Shown: in pieces, positions 32,865 through 46,200 of the stretch
Layout of the letters: the number at the start of each line of letters is the position of its first letter
How positions within the stretch are numbered: the stretch's first letter is position 1
DNA from: Harmonia axyridis
Lineage: Eukaryota; Arthropoda; Insecta; Coleoptera; Coccinellidae
DNA length: 64,000 nucleotides
Assembly (NCBI RefSeq): GCF_914767665.1
Contig: NC_059504.1
Coordinates: 41,447,720-41,511,719 of the forward strand
Reading direction: 5' to 3'
The notes under the pieces: generated by a model
Databases searched by the model: none
Told to the model about the DNA's origin: nothing
What the model saw: only the letters and a program-made list of their open reading frames with translations
Program-made: the position numbers and the translations under genes

Positions 32865-35800
32865 TTGGTAATTTATTTGGTATTTCTTGGTATTTCTTAT
32901 TTGGTATTTCTTGGTAATAATATACCTCTTCTTCTATTGATCTGTTCACGTAGATCACGAAAGTTTTTAATTGAGGGGTCTGCGACGAATAGTTTACGAG
33001 ATATAACGATTTTTGTAGAGAGATTGAATTTTTACGGTTTTTTCCAAAAATTTCGACTTCAAATTTCTCCTAAACTATGGGGACTACGGAAAATCGGTAA
33101 GCGGAGTTGGTATTGGCAGTTCATGATTAGTCGAATTCCACTCACGAATGATAATATTTGAGTCGAAGAATTTTCTCGAATTTTCTCGAATTTTTCTTAC
33201 CCCGGACCTTAAAAAATTGTAAAAAATTAAAAGTTCTTTCTTGGTGATAATATACCTCTTTTTCTATTGATCTGTTCACGTAGATCACGAAAGTTTTTAT
33301 ATAAGAGTTCTGCGACGAATAGTTTAGGAGATATAACGATTTTTATAGAGAGATTGAATTTTTACGGTTTTTTCCAAAAATTTCGACTTCAAATTTCTCC
33401 TTAACTATGGGGACTACGGAAAATCGGTAAGCAGAGTTGGTATTGGCAGTTCATGATTATTCGAATTCCACTCACGAATGATAATAGTTGAGTCGAAGAA
33501 TTTTCTCGAATTTTTCTTACCCCGGACCTTAAAAAATTGTAAAAAATTAAAAGTTCCTCCTTGGTAATAATATACCTCTTTTTCTATTGATCTGTTCACG
33601 TAGATCACGAAAGTTTTTATTTGAGGGGTCTGCGACGAATAGTTTACGAGATATAACGATTTTTGTAGAGAGATTGAATTTTTACGGTTTTTTCCAAAAA
33701 TTTCGACTTCAAATTTCTCCTAAACTATGGGGACTACGGAAAATCGGTAAGCAGAGTTGGTATTGGCAGTTCATGATTATTCGAATTCCACTCACGAATG
33801 ATAATATTTGAGTCGAAGAATTTTCTCGAATTTTTCTTACCCCGGACCTTAAAAAATTGTAAAAAATTAAAAGTTCCTCCTTGGTGATAATATACCTCTT
33901 TTTCTATTGATCTGGTCACGTAGATCACGAAAGTTTTTATTTGAGGGGTCTGCGACGAATAGTTTAGGAGATATAACGATTTTTGTAGAGAGATTGAATT
34001 TTCTCGAATTTTCCTTACCCCGGACCTTAAAAAATTGTAAAAAATTAATTTCTTGGTAATTTATTTGGTATTTCTTGGTATTTCTTATTTGGTATTTCTT
34101 GGTAATAATATACCTCTTCTTCTATTGATCTGTTCACGTAGATCACGAAAGTTTTTAATTGAGGGGTCTGCGACGAATAGTTTACGAGATATAACGATTT
34201 TTGTAGAGAGATTGAATTTTTACGGTTTTTTCCAAAAATTTCGACTTCAAATTTCTCCTAAACTATGGGGACTACGGAAAATCGGTAAGCGGAGTTGGTA
34301 TTGGCAGTTCATGATTAGTCGAATTCCACTCACGAATGATAATATTTGAGTCGAAGAATTTTCTCGAATTTTCTCGAATTTTTCTTACCCCGGACCTTAA
34401 AAAATTGTAAAAAATCAAAAGTTCTTTCTTGGTGATAATATACCTCTTTTTCTATTGATCTGTTCACGTAGATCACGAAAGTTTTTATATAAGAGTTCTG
34501 CGACGAATAGTTTAGGAGATATAACGATTTTTATAGAGAGATTGAATTTTTACGGTTTTTTCCAAAAATTTCGACTTCAAATTTCTCCTTAACTATGGGG
34601 ACTACGGAAAATCGGTAAGCAGAGTTGGTATTGGCAGTTCATGATTATTCGAATTCCACTCACGAATGATAATAGTTGAGTCGAAGAATTTTCTCGAATT
34701 TTTCTTACCCCGGACCTTAAAAAATTGTAAAAAATTAAAAGTTCCTCCTTGGTAATAATATACCTCTTTTTCTATTGATCTGGTCACGTAGATCACGAAA
34801 GTTTTTATTTGAGGGGTCTGCGACGAATAGTTTAGGAGATATAACGATTTTTGTAGAGAAATTGAATTTTTACGGTTTTTTCCAAAAATTTCGACTTCAA
34901 ATTTCTCCTTAACTATGGGGACTACGGAAAATCGGTAAGCAGAGTTGGTATTGGCAGTTCATTATTATTCGAATTCCACTCACGAATGATAATATTTGAG
35001 TCGAAGAATTTTCTCGAATTTTTCTTACCCCGGACCTTAAAAAATTGTAAAAAATTAAAAGTTCCTCCTTGGTAATAATAAACCTCTTTTTCTATTGATC
35101 TGGTCACGTAGATCACGAAAGTTTTTATTTGAGGGGTCTGCGACGAATAGTTTAGGAGATATAACGATTTTTGTAGAGAGATTGAATTTTCTCGAATTTT
35201 CCTTACCCCGGACCTTAAAAAATTGTAAAAAATTAATTTCTTGGTAATTTATTTGGTATTCCTTGGTATTTCTTATTTGGTATTTCTTGGTAATAATATA
35301 CCTCTTTTTCTATTGATCTGTTCACGTAGATCACGAAAGTTTTTATTTGAGGGGTCTGCGACGAATAGTTTACGAGATATAACGATTTTTGTAGAGAGAT
35401 TGAATTTTTACGGTTTTTTCCAAAAATTTCGACTTCAAATTTCTCCTAAACTATGGGGACTACGGAAAATCGGTAAGCAGAGTTGGTATTGGCAGTTCAT
35501 GATTATTCGAATTCCACTCACGAATGATAATATTTGAGTCGAAGAATTTTCTCGAATTTTTCTTACCCCGGACCTTAAAAAATTGTAAAAAATTAAAAGT
35601 TCCTCCTTGGTGATAATATACCTCTTTTTCTATTGATCTGGTCACGTAGATCACGAAAGTTTTTATTTGAGGGGTCTGCGACGAATAGTTTAGGAGATAT
35701 AACGATTTTTGTAGAGAGATTGAATTTTCTCGAATTTTCCTTACCCCGGACCTTAAAAAATTGTAAAAAATTAATTTCTTGGTAATTTATTTGGTATTTC

Positions 35801-37620
35801 TTGGTATTTCTTATTTGGTATTTCTTGGTAATAATATACCTCTTCTTCTATTGATCTGTTCACGTAGATCACGAAAGTTTTTAATTGAGGGGTCTGCGAC
35901 GAATAGTTTACGAGATATAACGATTTTTGTAGAGAGATTGAATTTTTACGGTTTTTTCCAAAAATTTCGACTTCAAATTTCTCCTAAACTATGGGGACTA
36001 CGGAAAATCGGTAAGCGGAGTTGGTATTGGCAGTTCATGATTAGTCGAATTCCACTCACGAATGATAATATTTGAGTCGAAGAATTTTCTCGAATTTTCT
36101 CGAATTTTTCTTACCCCGGACCTTAAAAAATTGTAAAAAATTAAAAGTTCTTTCTTGGTGATAATATACCTCTTTTTCTATTGATCTGTTCACGTAGATC
36201 ACGAAAGTTTTTATATAAGAGTTCTGCGACGAATAGTTTAGGAGATATAACGATTTTTATAGAGAGATTGAATTTTTACGGTTTTTTCCAAAAATTTCGA
36301 CTTCAAATTTCTCCTTAACTATGGGGACTACGGAAAATCGGTAAGCAGAGTTGGTATTGGCAGTTCATGATTATTCGAATTCCACTCACGAATGATAATA
36401 GTTGAGTCGAAGAATTTTCTCGAATTTTTCTTACCCCGGACCTTAAAAAATTGTAAAAAATTAAAAGTTCCTCCTTGGTAATAATATACCTCTTTTTCTA
36501 TTGATCTGGTCACGTAGATCACGAAAGTTTTTATTTGAGGGGTCTGCGACGAATAGTTTAGGAGATATAACGATTTTTGTAGAGAAATTGAATTTTTACG
36601 GTTTTTTCCAAAAATTTCGACTTCAAATTTCTCCTTAACTATGGGGACTACGGAAAATCGGTAAGCAGAGTTGGTATTGGCAGTTCATGATTATTCGAAT
36701 TCCACTCACGAATGATAATATTTGAGTCGAAGAATTTTCTCGAATTTTTCTTACCCCGGACCTTAAAAAATTGTAAAAAATTAAAAGTTCCTCCTTGGTG
36801 ATAATATACCTCTTTTTCTATTGATCTGGTCACGTAGATCACGAAAGTTTTTATTTGAGGGGTCTGCGACGAATAGTTTAGGAGATATAACGATTTTTGT
36901 AGAGAGATTGAATTTTCTCGAATTTTCCTTACCCCGGACCTTAAAAAATTGTAAAAAATTAATTTCTTGGTAATTTATTTGGTATTTCTTGGTATTTCTT
37001 ATTTGGTATTTCTTGGTAATAATATACCTCTTTTTCTATTGATCTGTTCACGTAGATCACGAAAGTTTTTATTTGAGGGGTCTGCGACGAATAGTTTACG
37101 AGATATAACGATTTTTGTAGAGAGATTGAATTTTTACGGTTTTTTCCAAAAATTTCGACTTCAAATTTCTCCTAAACTATGGGGACTACGGAAAATCGGT
37201 AAGCAGAGTTGGTATTGGCAGTTCATGATTATTCGAATTCCACTCACGAATGATAATATTTGAGTCGAAGAATTTTCTCGAATTTTTCTTACCCCGGACC
37301 TTAAAAAATTGTAAAAAATTAAAAGTTCCTCCTTGGTAATAATATACCTCTTTTTCTATTGATCTGGTCACGTAGATCACGAAAGTTTTTATTTGAGGGG
37401 TCTGCGACGAATAGTTTAGGAGATATAACGATTTTTGTAGAGAGATTGAATTTTCTCGAATTTTCCTTACCCCGGACCTTAAAAAATTGTAAAAAATTAA
37501 TTTCTTGGTAATTTATTTGGTATTTCTTGGTATTTCTTATTTGGTATTTCTTGGTAATAATATACCTCTTTTTCTATTGATCTGTTCACGTAGATCACGA
37601 AAGTTTTTAATTGAGGGGTC
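32865..37620. repeat. 1188-bp and 538-bp HOR domain
   Basis: C-unit expansions lie at 32865, 34053, 35241, 35779, 36967 and 37505, giving spacings of 1188, 1188, 538, 1188 and 538. 1188 equals 538 plus 330 plus 320, so the domain is a mosaic of one dimer and one L-L pair. Several C units carry CCTCTTCTTCTATTG (32865, 34053, 35779), which tracks which copies are nearest relatives. Confidence 0.88.
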
Positions 37621-38683
37621 TGCGACGAATAGTTTAGGAGATATAACGATTTTTATCGAGAGATTGAATTTTTACGGTTTTTTCCAAAAATTTCGACTTC
37701 AAATTTCTCCTAAACTATGGGGAAAACGGAAAATCGGTAAGCAGAGTTGGTATTGGCAGTTCATGGTTATTCGAATCCCACTCTCGCCTGACAATATTTG
37801 AGTCGAAAAATTTTCTCGAATTTTCCTTACCCCGGACCTTAATAAATTGTTAAAAATTAAAAGTTCCTTCTTGGTAATAATATACCTCTTTTTCTATTGA
37901 TCTGGTAACGTTGATCACGAAAGTTTTTATTTGAGGGGTCTGCGACGAATAGTTTAGGAGATATATCGATTTTTATAGAGAGATTGAATTTTTACGGTTT
38001 TTTCCAAAAATTTCGACTTCAAATTTCTCCTAAACTATGGGGAAAACGGAAAATCGGTAAGCAGAGTTGGTATTGGCAGTTCATGGTTATTCGAATCCCA
38101 CTCTCGCCTGACAATATTTGAGTCGAAAAATTTTCTCGAATTTTCCTTACCCCGGACCTTAATAAATTGTTAAAAATTAAAAGTTCCTTCTTGGTAATAA
38201 TATACCTCTTTTTCTATTGATCTGGTCACGTTGATCACGAAAGTTTTTATTTGAGGGGTCTGCGACGAATAGTTTAGGAGATATAACGATTTTTATAGAG
38301 AGATTGAATTTTTACGGTTTTTTCCAAAAATTTCGACTTCAAATTTCTCCTAAACTATGGGGAAAACGGAAAATCGGTAAGCAGAGTTGGTATTGGCAGT
38401 TCATGGTTATTCGAATCCCACTCTCGCCTGACAATATTTGAGTCGAAAAATTTTCTCGAATTTTCCTTACCCCGGACCTTAATAAATTGTTAAAAATTAA
38501 AAGTTCCTTCTTGGTAATAATATACCTCTTTTTCTATTGATCTGGTCACGTTGATCACGAAAGTTTTTATTTGAGGGGTCTGCGACGAATAGTTTAGGAG
38601 ATATAACGATTTTTATAGAGAGATTGAATTTTTACGGTTTTTTCCAAAATATTCGACTTCAAATTTCTCCTAAACTATAGGGA
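37577..38683. repeat. Junction back to the GTTGATCAC L-unit domain, left of copy B4
   Basis: Within the unit at about 37600-37650, a C-type start (TTTTTAATTGAGGGG) continues as the TTATCGAGAG, ATGGGGAAAACGG type seen at about 19970-20150. From there to about 38680 the sequence parallels 19970-21030 (offset 17653). At about 38650-38690 it jumps to the equivalent of about 21500, omitting roughly 497 bp, which is one L plus one S unit. Confidence 0.85.
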
Positions 38684-38943
38684 CTACGGAAAATCGGTAA
38701 GCAGAGTTGGTATTGGCAGTTCATGGTTATTGGAATCCCACTCTCGCCTGACAATATTTGAGTCGAAAAATTTTCTCGAATTTTCTCGAATTTTCCTTAC
38801 CCGGACCTTGAAAAATTGTAAAAAATTAAAAGTTCTTTCTTGGTAATAATATACCTCTATTTCTATTGATCTGGTCACGTAGATCACGAAAGTTTTTATT
38901 TGAGGGGTCTGCGACGAATAGTTTAGGAGATATAACGATTTTT

Positions 38944-39716
38944 GTAGTTTGTTATAGAGTTTTAGGCTGTTATATATGTGCATGTTTCTCGTTTTCTCCA
39001 GTCTATGTAAAGAAGGTACATATTTGTCCTTGAAACGCGTGTTGTGACCGTGAACGCTCAAGTGTTTCTGGAACCTGTTTCCGCTCCCATGCACATATAA
39101 GAGGCACTCCATGATGTAACAGCACGGAACAGTAAGTATACCATATTTTTAAAAAAATGGTCTACAGCTTGTCATCCGACCTTCCCCTGCTACTATTCTG
39201 ATAGCCTTTTTCTGTTTCAGGAATATCCTTCCCGCTTCCGAGGACGCCCCCCATAGGTCATCCGTCCGTGGAATTGAGCATGGTACACAATCAGGGCTTC
39301 TTTTTCTGTGAGAAAGTTCTTTATATTTCTAATTGCGAAGAGTGCTGTCGAAAGTTTACCAGACAATTCGTTCACATGCTGATCCCAACCTAGGTTTCCG
39401 CTGATTGATAATCCAAGAAGGGATATACTATCTTTGTTCCATCGTTTGGTTGTAATTACGAGCTCCTTCGTTTTATCAGCATTCACACTCATAATGTTGT
39501 TTATGAACCAACCAACAGCATCATCTATGGACTTTTTAGATTTCGCCTGAAGTAAACCTTCCACTTTATCTCTATTTAGAAAGGAGACATCATCCGCAAA
39601 GAGCACTACGTCATCCACCACAACATTATGCACCAAGTCATCGATGTGAAGGGCAAATAAAATTGGTCCAAGCACCGATCCCTGGGAAACTCCTTGGGTG
39701 ACTCTGCATTTTGAAG
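38944..39716 (-). mobile_element. Non-LTR retrotransposon fragment, family B, copy B4 (3'-deleted)
   Basis: This copy has the same length (773 bp) and the same satellite/element fusion at GTAG as B3, at an offset of 17156. The two encode the same RT fragment by reading. It is therefore a block duplicate of B3 and not a new truncation. The GATA tail and 3' UTR are missing, and the RT catalytic motif L-F-A-D-D is retained. Confidence 0.93.
39217..39716 (-). pseudogene. Partial reverse transcriptase reading frame of copy B4
   Basis: It matches the B3 partial RT frame. It runs from the QGVSQGSVLGP motif region to the frameshift at the G-run near 39246-39252 and is open into satellite at its 5' side (to 39864, beginning with GTG). 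No independent start, endonuclease or C-terminus is present. Confidence 0.85.
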
Positions 39717-42142
39717 ATAGTTTAGGAGAAATAACGATTTTTGTAGAGAGATTGAATTTTCTCGAATTTTCCTTACCCCGGACCTTAAAAAATTGTGAAA
39801 AATTAAAAGTTCTTTCTTGGTGATAATATACCTCTTTTTCTATTGATCTGTTCACGTAGATCACGAAAGTTTTTATATGAGGGGTCTGCGACGAATAGTT
39901 TAGGAGATATAACGATTTTTATCGAGAGATTGAATTTTTACGGTTTTTTCCAAAAATTTCGACTTCAAATTTCTCCTAAACTATGGGGAAAACGGAAAAT
40001 CGGTAAGCAGAGTTGGTATTGGCAGTTCATGGTTATTCGAATCCCACTCACTAATGATAATATTTGAGTCGAAGAATTTTCTCGAATTTTCCTTACCCCG
40101 GACCTAAATAAATTGTTAAAAATTAAAAGTTCCTTCTTGGTAATAATATACCTCTTTTTCTATTGATCTGGTCACGTTGATCACGAAAGTTTTTATTTGA
40201 GGGGTCTGCGACGAATAGTTTAGGAGATATAACGATTTTTATAGAGAGATTGAATTTTTACGGTTTTTTCCAAAAATTTCGACTTCAAATTTCTCTTAAA
40301 CTATGGGGAAAACGGAAAATCGGTAAGCAGAGTTGGTATTGGCAGTTCATGGTTATTCGAATCCCACTCACGAATGACAATATTTGAGTCGAAAAATTTT
40401 CTCGAATTTTCCTTACCCCGGACCTAAATAAATTGTTAAAAATTAAAAGTTCCTTCTTGGTAATAATATACCGCTTTTTCTATTGATCTGGTCACGTAGA
40501 TCACGAAAGTTTTTATTTGAGGGGTCTGCGACGAATAGTTTAGAAGATATAACGATTTTTGTAGAGAGATTGAATTTTCTCGAATTTTCCTTACCCCGGA
40601 TCTTAGAAAATTGTAAAAAATTAAAAGTTCTTTCTTGGTAATAATATACCTCTTTTTCTATTGATCTGTTCACGTAGATCACGAAAGTTTTTATATGAGG
40701 GGTCTGCGACGAATAGTTTAGGAGATATAACGATTTTTATAGAGAGATTGATTTTTTACGGTTTTTTCCAAAAATTTCGACTTCAAATTTCTCCTAAACT
40801 ATAGGGACTACGGAAAATCGGTAAGCAGAGTTGGTATTGGCAGTTCATGGTTATTCGAATCCAACTCTCGCCTGACAATATTTGAGTCGAAAAATTTTCT
40901 CGAATTTTCTCGAATATTCCTTACCCCGGACCTTAAAAAATTGTAAAAAATTAAAAGTTCCTTCTTGGTAATAATATACCGCTTTTTCTATTGATCTGGT
41001 CACGTAGATCACGAAAGTTTTTATTTGAGGGGTCTGCGACGAATAGTTTAGGAGATATAACGATTTTTGTAGAGAGATTGAATTTTCTCGAATTTTCCTT
41101 ACCCCGGACCTTGAAAAATTGTAAAAAATTAAAAGTTCTTTCTTGGTAATAATATACCTCTTTTTCTATTGATCTGGTCACGTAGATCACGAAAGTATTT
41201 ATTTGAGGGGTCTGCGACGAATAGTTTAGGAGATATAACGATTTTTGTAGAGAGATTGAATTTTCTCGAATTTTCCTTACCCCGGACCTCAAAAAATTGT
41301 GAAAAATTAAAAGTTCTTTCTTGGTGATAATATACCTCTTTTTCTATTGATCTGTTCACGTAGATCACGAAAGTTTTTATATGAGAGTTCTGCGACGAAT
41401 AGTTTAGGAGATATAACGATTTTTATAGAGAGATTGAATTTTTACGGTTTTTTCCAAAAATTTCGACTTCAAATTTCTCCTAAACTATGGGGACTACGGA
41501 AAATCGGTAAGCAGAGTTGGTATTGGCAGTTCATGATTATTCGGATTCCACTCACGAATGACAATATTTGAGTCGAAGAATTTTCTCGAATTTTCTCGAA
41601 TTTTCCTTACCCCGGACCTTAAAAATTTGTAAAAAATTGAAAGTTCCTTCTTGGTGATAATATACCCCTTTTTCTATTGATCTGTTCACGTAGATCACGA
41701 AAAATTTTATATGAGGGGTCTGCGACGAATAGTTTAGGAGATATAACGATTTTTATAGAGAGATTGAATTTTTACGGTTTTTTCCAAATATTTCGACTTC
41801 AAATTTCTCCTAAACTATGGGGACTGCGGAAAATCGGTAAGCAGAGTTGGTATTGGCAGTTCATTATTATTCGAATTCCACTCACGAATGATAATATTTG
41901 AGTCGAAGAATTTTCTCGAATTTTTCTTACCCCGGACCTTAAAAAATTGTAAAAAATTGAAAGTTCCTCCTTGGTAATAATAAACCTCTTTTTCTATTAT
42001 TCTGGTCACGTAGATCACGAAAGTTTTTATTTGAGGGGTCTGCGACGAATAGTTTAGGAGATATAACGATTTTTGTAGAGAGATTGAATTTTCTCGAATT
42101 TTCCTTACCCCGGACCTTAAAAAATTGTAAAAAATTAATTTC

Positions 42143-43218
42143 TTGGTAATTTATTTGGTATTCCTTGGTATTTCTTATTTGGTATTTCTTGGTAATAATA
42201 TACCTCTTTTTCTATTGATCTGTTCACGTAGATCACGAAAGTTTTTATTTGAGGGGTCTGCGACGAATAGTTTACGAGATATAACGATTTTTGTAGAGAG
42301 ATTGAATTTTTACGGTTTTTTCCAAAAATTTCGACTTCAAATTTCTCCTAAACTATGGGGACTACGGAAAATCGGTAAGCAGAGTTGGTATTGGCAGTTC
42401 ATGATTATTCGAATTCCACTCACGAATGATAATATTTGAGTCGAAGAATTTTCTCGAATTTTTCTTACCCCGGACCTTAAAAAATTGTAAAAAATTAAAA
42501 GTTCCTCCTTGGTAATAATATACCTCTTTTTCTATTGATCTGGTCACGTAGATCACGAAAGTTTTTATTTGAGGGGTCTGCGACGAATAGTTTAGGAGAT
42601 ATAACGATTTTTGTAGAGAGATTGAATTTTCTCGAATTTTCCTTACCCCGGACCTTAAAAAATTGTAAAAAATTAATTTCTTGGTAATTTATTTGGTATT
42701 TCTTGGTATTTCTTATTTGGTATTTCTTGGTAATAATATACCTCTTTTTCTATTGATCTGTTCACGTAGATCACGAAAGTTTTTAATTGAGGGGTCTGCG
42801 ACGAATAGTTTACGAGATATAACGATTTTTGTAGAGAGATTGAATTTTTACGGTTTTTTCCAAAAATTTCGACTTCAAATTTCTCCTAAACTATGGGGAC
42901 TACGGAAAATCGGTATGCGGAGTTGGTATTGGCAGTTCATGATTAGTCGAATTCCACTCACGAATGATAATATTTGAGTCGAAGAATTTTCTCGAATTTT
43001 CTCGAATTTTTCTTACCCCGGACCTTAAAAAATTGTAAAAAATTAAAAGTTCTTTCTTGGTGATAATATACCTCTTTTTCTATTGATCTGTTCACGTAGA
43101 TCACGAAAGTTTTTATATAAGAGTTCTGCGACGAATAGTTTAGGAGATATAACGATTTTTATAGAGAGATTGAATTTTTACGGTTTTTTCCAAAAATTTC
43201 GACTTCAAATTTCTCCTT
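42143..43218. repeat. 538-bp HOR dimer, two copies (right-hand block)
   Basis: C-unit expansions at 42143 and 42681 are 538 bp apart, with the same GGTATTCC then GGTATTTC order as 25937/26475 (offset 16206). The second copy has a private GGTATGCGG where its counterpart has GGTAAGCGG. Confidence 0.88.
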
Positions 43219-46200
43219 AACTATGGGGACTACGGAAAATCGGTAAGCAGAGTTGGTATTGGCAGTTCATGATTATTCGAATTCCACTCACGAATGATAA
43301 TAGTTGAGTCGAAAAATTTTCTCGAATTTTCCGTACCCCGGACCTTAAAAAATTGTAAAAAATTGAAAGTTCCTTCTTGGTCATAATATACCTCTTTTTC
43401 TATCGATCTGTTCACGTAGATCACGAAATATTTTATATGAGGGGTCTGCGACGAATAGTTTAGGAGATATAACGATTTTCATAGAGAGATTGAATTTTTA
43501 CGGTTTTTTCCAAAAATTTCGACTTCAAATTTCTCCCTAACTATGGGGACTACGGAAAATCGGTAAGCAGAGTTGGTATTGGCAGTTCATTATTATTCGA
43601 ATTCCACTCACGAATGATATTTGAGTCGAAGAATTTTCTCGAATTTTTCTTACCCCGGACCTTAAAAAATTGTAAAAAATTAAAAGTTCCTCCTTGGTAA
43701 TAATATACCTCTTTTTCTATTGATCTGGTCACGTAGATCACGAAAGTTTTTATTTGAGGGGTCTGCGACGAATAGTTTAGGAGATATAACGATTTTTGTA
43801 GAGAGATTGAATTTTCTCGAATTTTCCTTACCCCGGACCTTAAAAAATTGTAAAAAATTAAAAGTTCCTTCTTGGTAATAATATACCTCTTTTTCTATTG
43901 ATCTGGTCATGTAGATCACGAAAGTTTTTATTTGAGGAGTCTGCGACGAATAGTTTAGGAGATGTAACGATTTTTATAGAGAGATTGAATTTTCTCGAAT
44001 TTTCCTCACCCGGACCTTAAAAAATTGTGAAAAATCAGAAGATCTTTCTTGGTAATAAAATACCTCTTTTTCTATTGATCTGTTCACGTAGATTTTTATC
44101 TGAGGGGTCTGCGACGAATAGCTTAGGAGATATAACGATTTTTGTAGAGAGATTGAATTTTTACGGTTTTTTCCAAAAATTTCGACTTCAAATTTCTCCT
44201 AAACTATGGGGACTACGGAAAATCGGTAAGCAGAGTTGGTATTGGCAGTTCATGATTATTCGAATTCCACTCACGAATGATAATATTTGAGTCGAAGAAT
44301 TTTCTCGAATTTTCTCGAATTTTTCTTACCCCGGACCTAAAAAATTGTAAAAAATTGAAAGTTCTTTCTTGGTGATAATATACCTCTTTTTCTATTGATC
44401 TGTTCACGTAGAACACGAAAGTTTTTATATAAGAGTTCTGCGACGAATAGTTTAGGAGATATAACGATTTTTATAGAGAGATTGAATTTTTACGGTTTTT
44501 TCCAAAAATTTCGACTTCAAATTTCTCCTAAAATATGGGGGCTACGGAAAATCGGTAAGCAGAGTAAGTATTGGCAGTTCATGATTATTCGGATTCCACT
44601 CACGAATGATAATAGTTGAGTCGAAGAATTTTCTCGAATTTTCCTTACCCCGGACCTTAAAAAATTGTAAAAAATTGAAAGTTCCTTCTTGGTGATAATA
44701 TACCCCTTTTTCTATTGATCTGTTCACGTAGATCACGAAAAATTTTATATGAGGGGTCTGCGACGAATAGTTTAGGAGATATAACGATTTTTATAGAGAG
44801 ATTGAATTTTTACGGTTTTTGCCAAAAATTTCGACTTCAAATTTCTCCTTAACTATGGGGACTACGGAAAATCGGTAAGCAGAGTTGGTATTGGCAGTTC
44901 ATGATTATTCGAATTCCACTCACGAATGATAATAGTTGAGTCGAAGAATTTTCTCGAATTTTTCTTACCCCGGACCTTAAAAAATTGTAAAAAATTAAAA
45001 GTTCCTCCTTGGTAATAATAAACCTCTTTTTCTATTGATCTGGTCACGTAGATCACGAAAGTTTTTATTTGAGGGGTCTGCGACGAATAGTTTAGGAGAT
45101 ATAACGATTTTTGTAGAGAGATTGAATTTTCTCGAATTTTCCTTACCCCGGACCTTAAAAAATTGTAAAAAATTAATTTCTTGGTAATTTATTTGGTATT
45201 CCTTGGTATTTCTTATTTGGTATTTCTTGGTAATAATATACCTCTTTTTCTATTGATCTGTTCACGTAGATCACGAAAGTTTTTATTTGAGGGGTCTGCG
45301 ACGAATAGTTTACGAGATATAACGATTTTTGTAGAGAGATTGAATTTTTACGGTTTTTTCCAAAAATTTCGACTTCAAATTTCTCCTAAACTATGGGGAC
45401 TACGGAAAATCGGTAAGCGGAGTTGGTATTGGCAGTTCATGATTAGTCGAATTCCACTCACGAATGATAATATTTGAGTCGAAGAATTTTCTCGAATTTT
45501 CTCGAATTTTTCTTACCCCGGACCTTAAAAAATTGTAAAAAATTAAAAGTTCCTTCTTGTTGATAATATACCTCTTTTTCTATTGATCTGTTCACGTAGA
45601 TCACGAAAGTTTTTATTTGAGGGGTCTGCGACGAATAGTTTACGAGATATAACGATTTTTGTAGAGAGATTGAATTTTTACGGTTTTTTCCAAAAATTTC
45701 GACTTCAAATTTCTCCTAAACTATGGGGACTACGGAAAATCGGTAAGCAGAGTTGGTATTGGCAGTTCATGATTATTCGAATTCCACTCACGAATGATAA
45801 TATTTGAGTCGAAGAATTTTCTCGAATTTTTCTTACCCCGGACCTTAAAAAATTGTAAAAAATTAAAAGTTCCTCCTTGGTAATAATATACCTCTTTTTC
45901 TATTGATCTGGTCACGTAGATCACGAAAGTTTTTATTTGAGGGGTCTGCGACGAATAGTTTAGGAGATATAACGATTTTTGTAGAGAGATTGAATTTTCT
46001 CGAATTTTCCTTACCCCGGACCTTAAAAAATTGTAAAAAATTAATTTCTTGGTAATTTATTTGGTATTTCTTGGTATTTCTTATTTGGTATTTCTTGGTA
46101 ATAATATACCTCTTTTTCTATTGATCTGTTCACGTAGATCACGAAAGTTTTTATTTGAGGGGTCTGCGACGAATAGTTTACGAGATATAACGATTTTTGT

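Larger units (their letters stand above)
22561..38943. repeat. 16.4-kb satellite segment between copies B3 and B4
   Basis: The order is: 22.9-24.5 kb, five 320-bp L units with GTTGATCAC; 24.5-25.5 kb, S and L units; 25.8-27.1 kb, C-containing 538-bp dimers; 27.3-29.7 kb, mixed units including the 9-bp-deleted marker unit near 28206; 28977-32865, a roughly 2751-bp HOR; 32.9-37.6 kb, 1188-bp and 538-bp HORs; 37.6-38.94 kb, a return to GTTGATCAC L units. No host gene, tRNA or other element is visible in this stretch. Confidence 0.95.
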
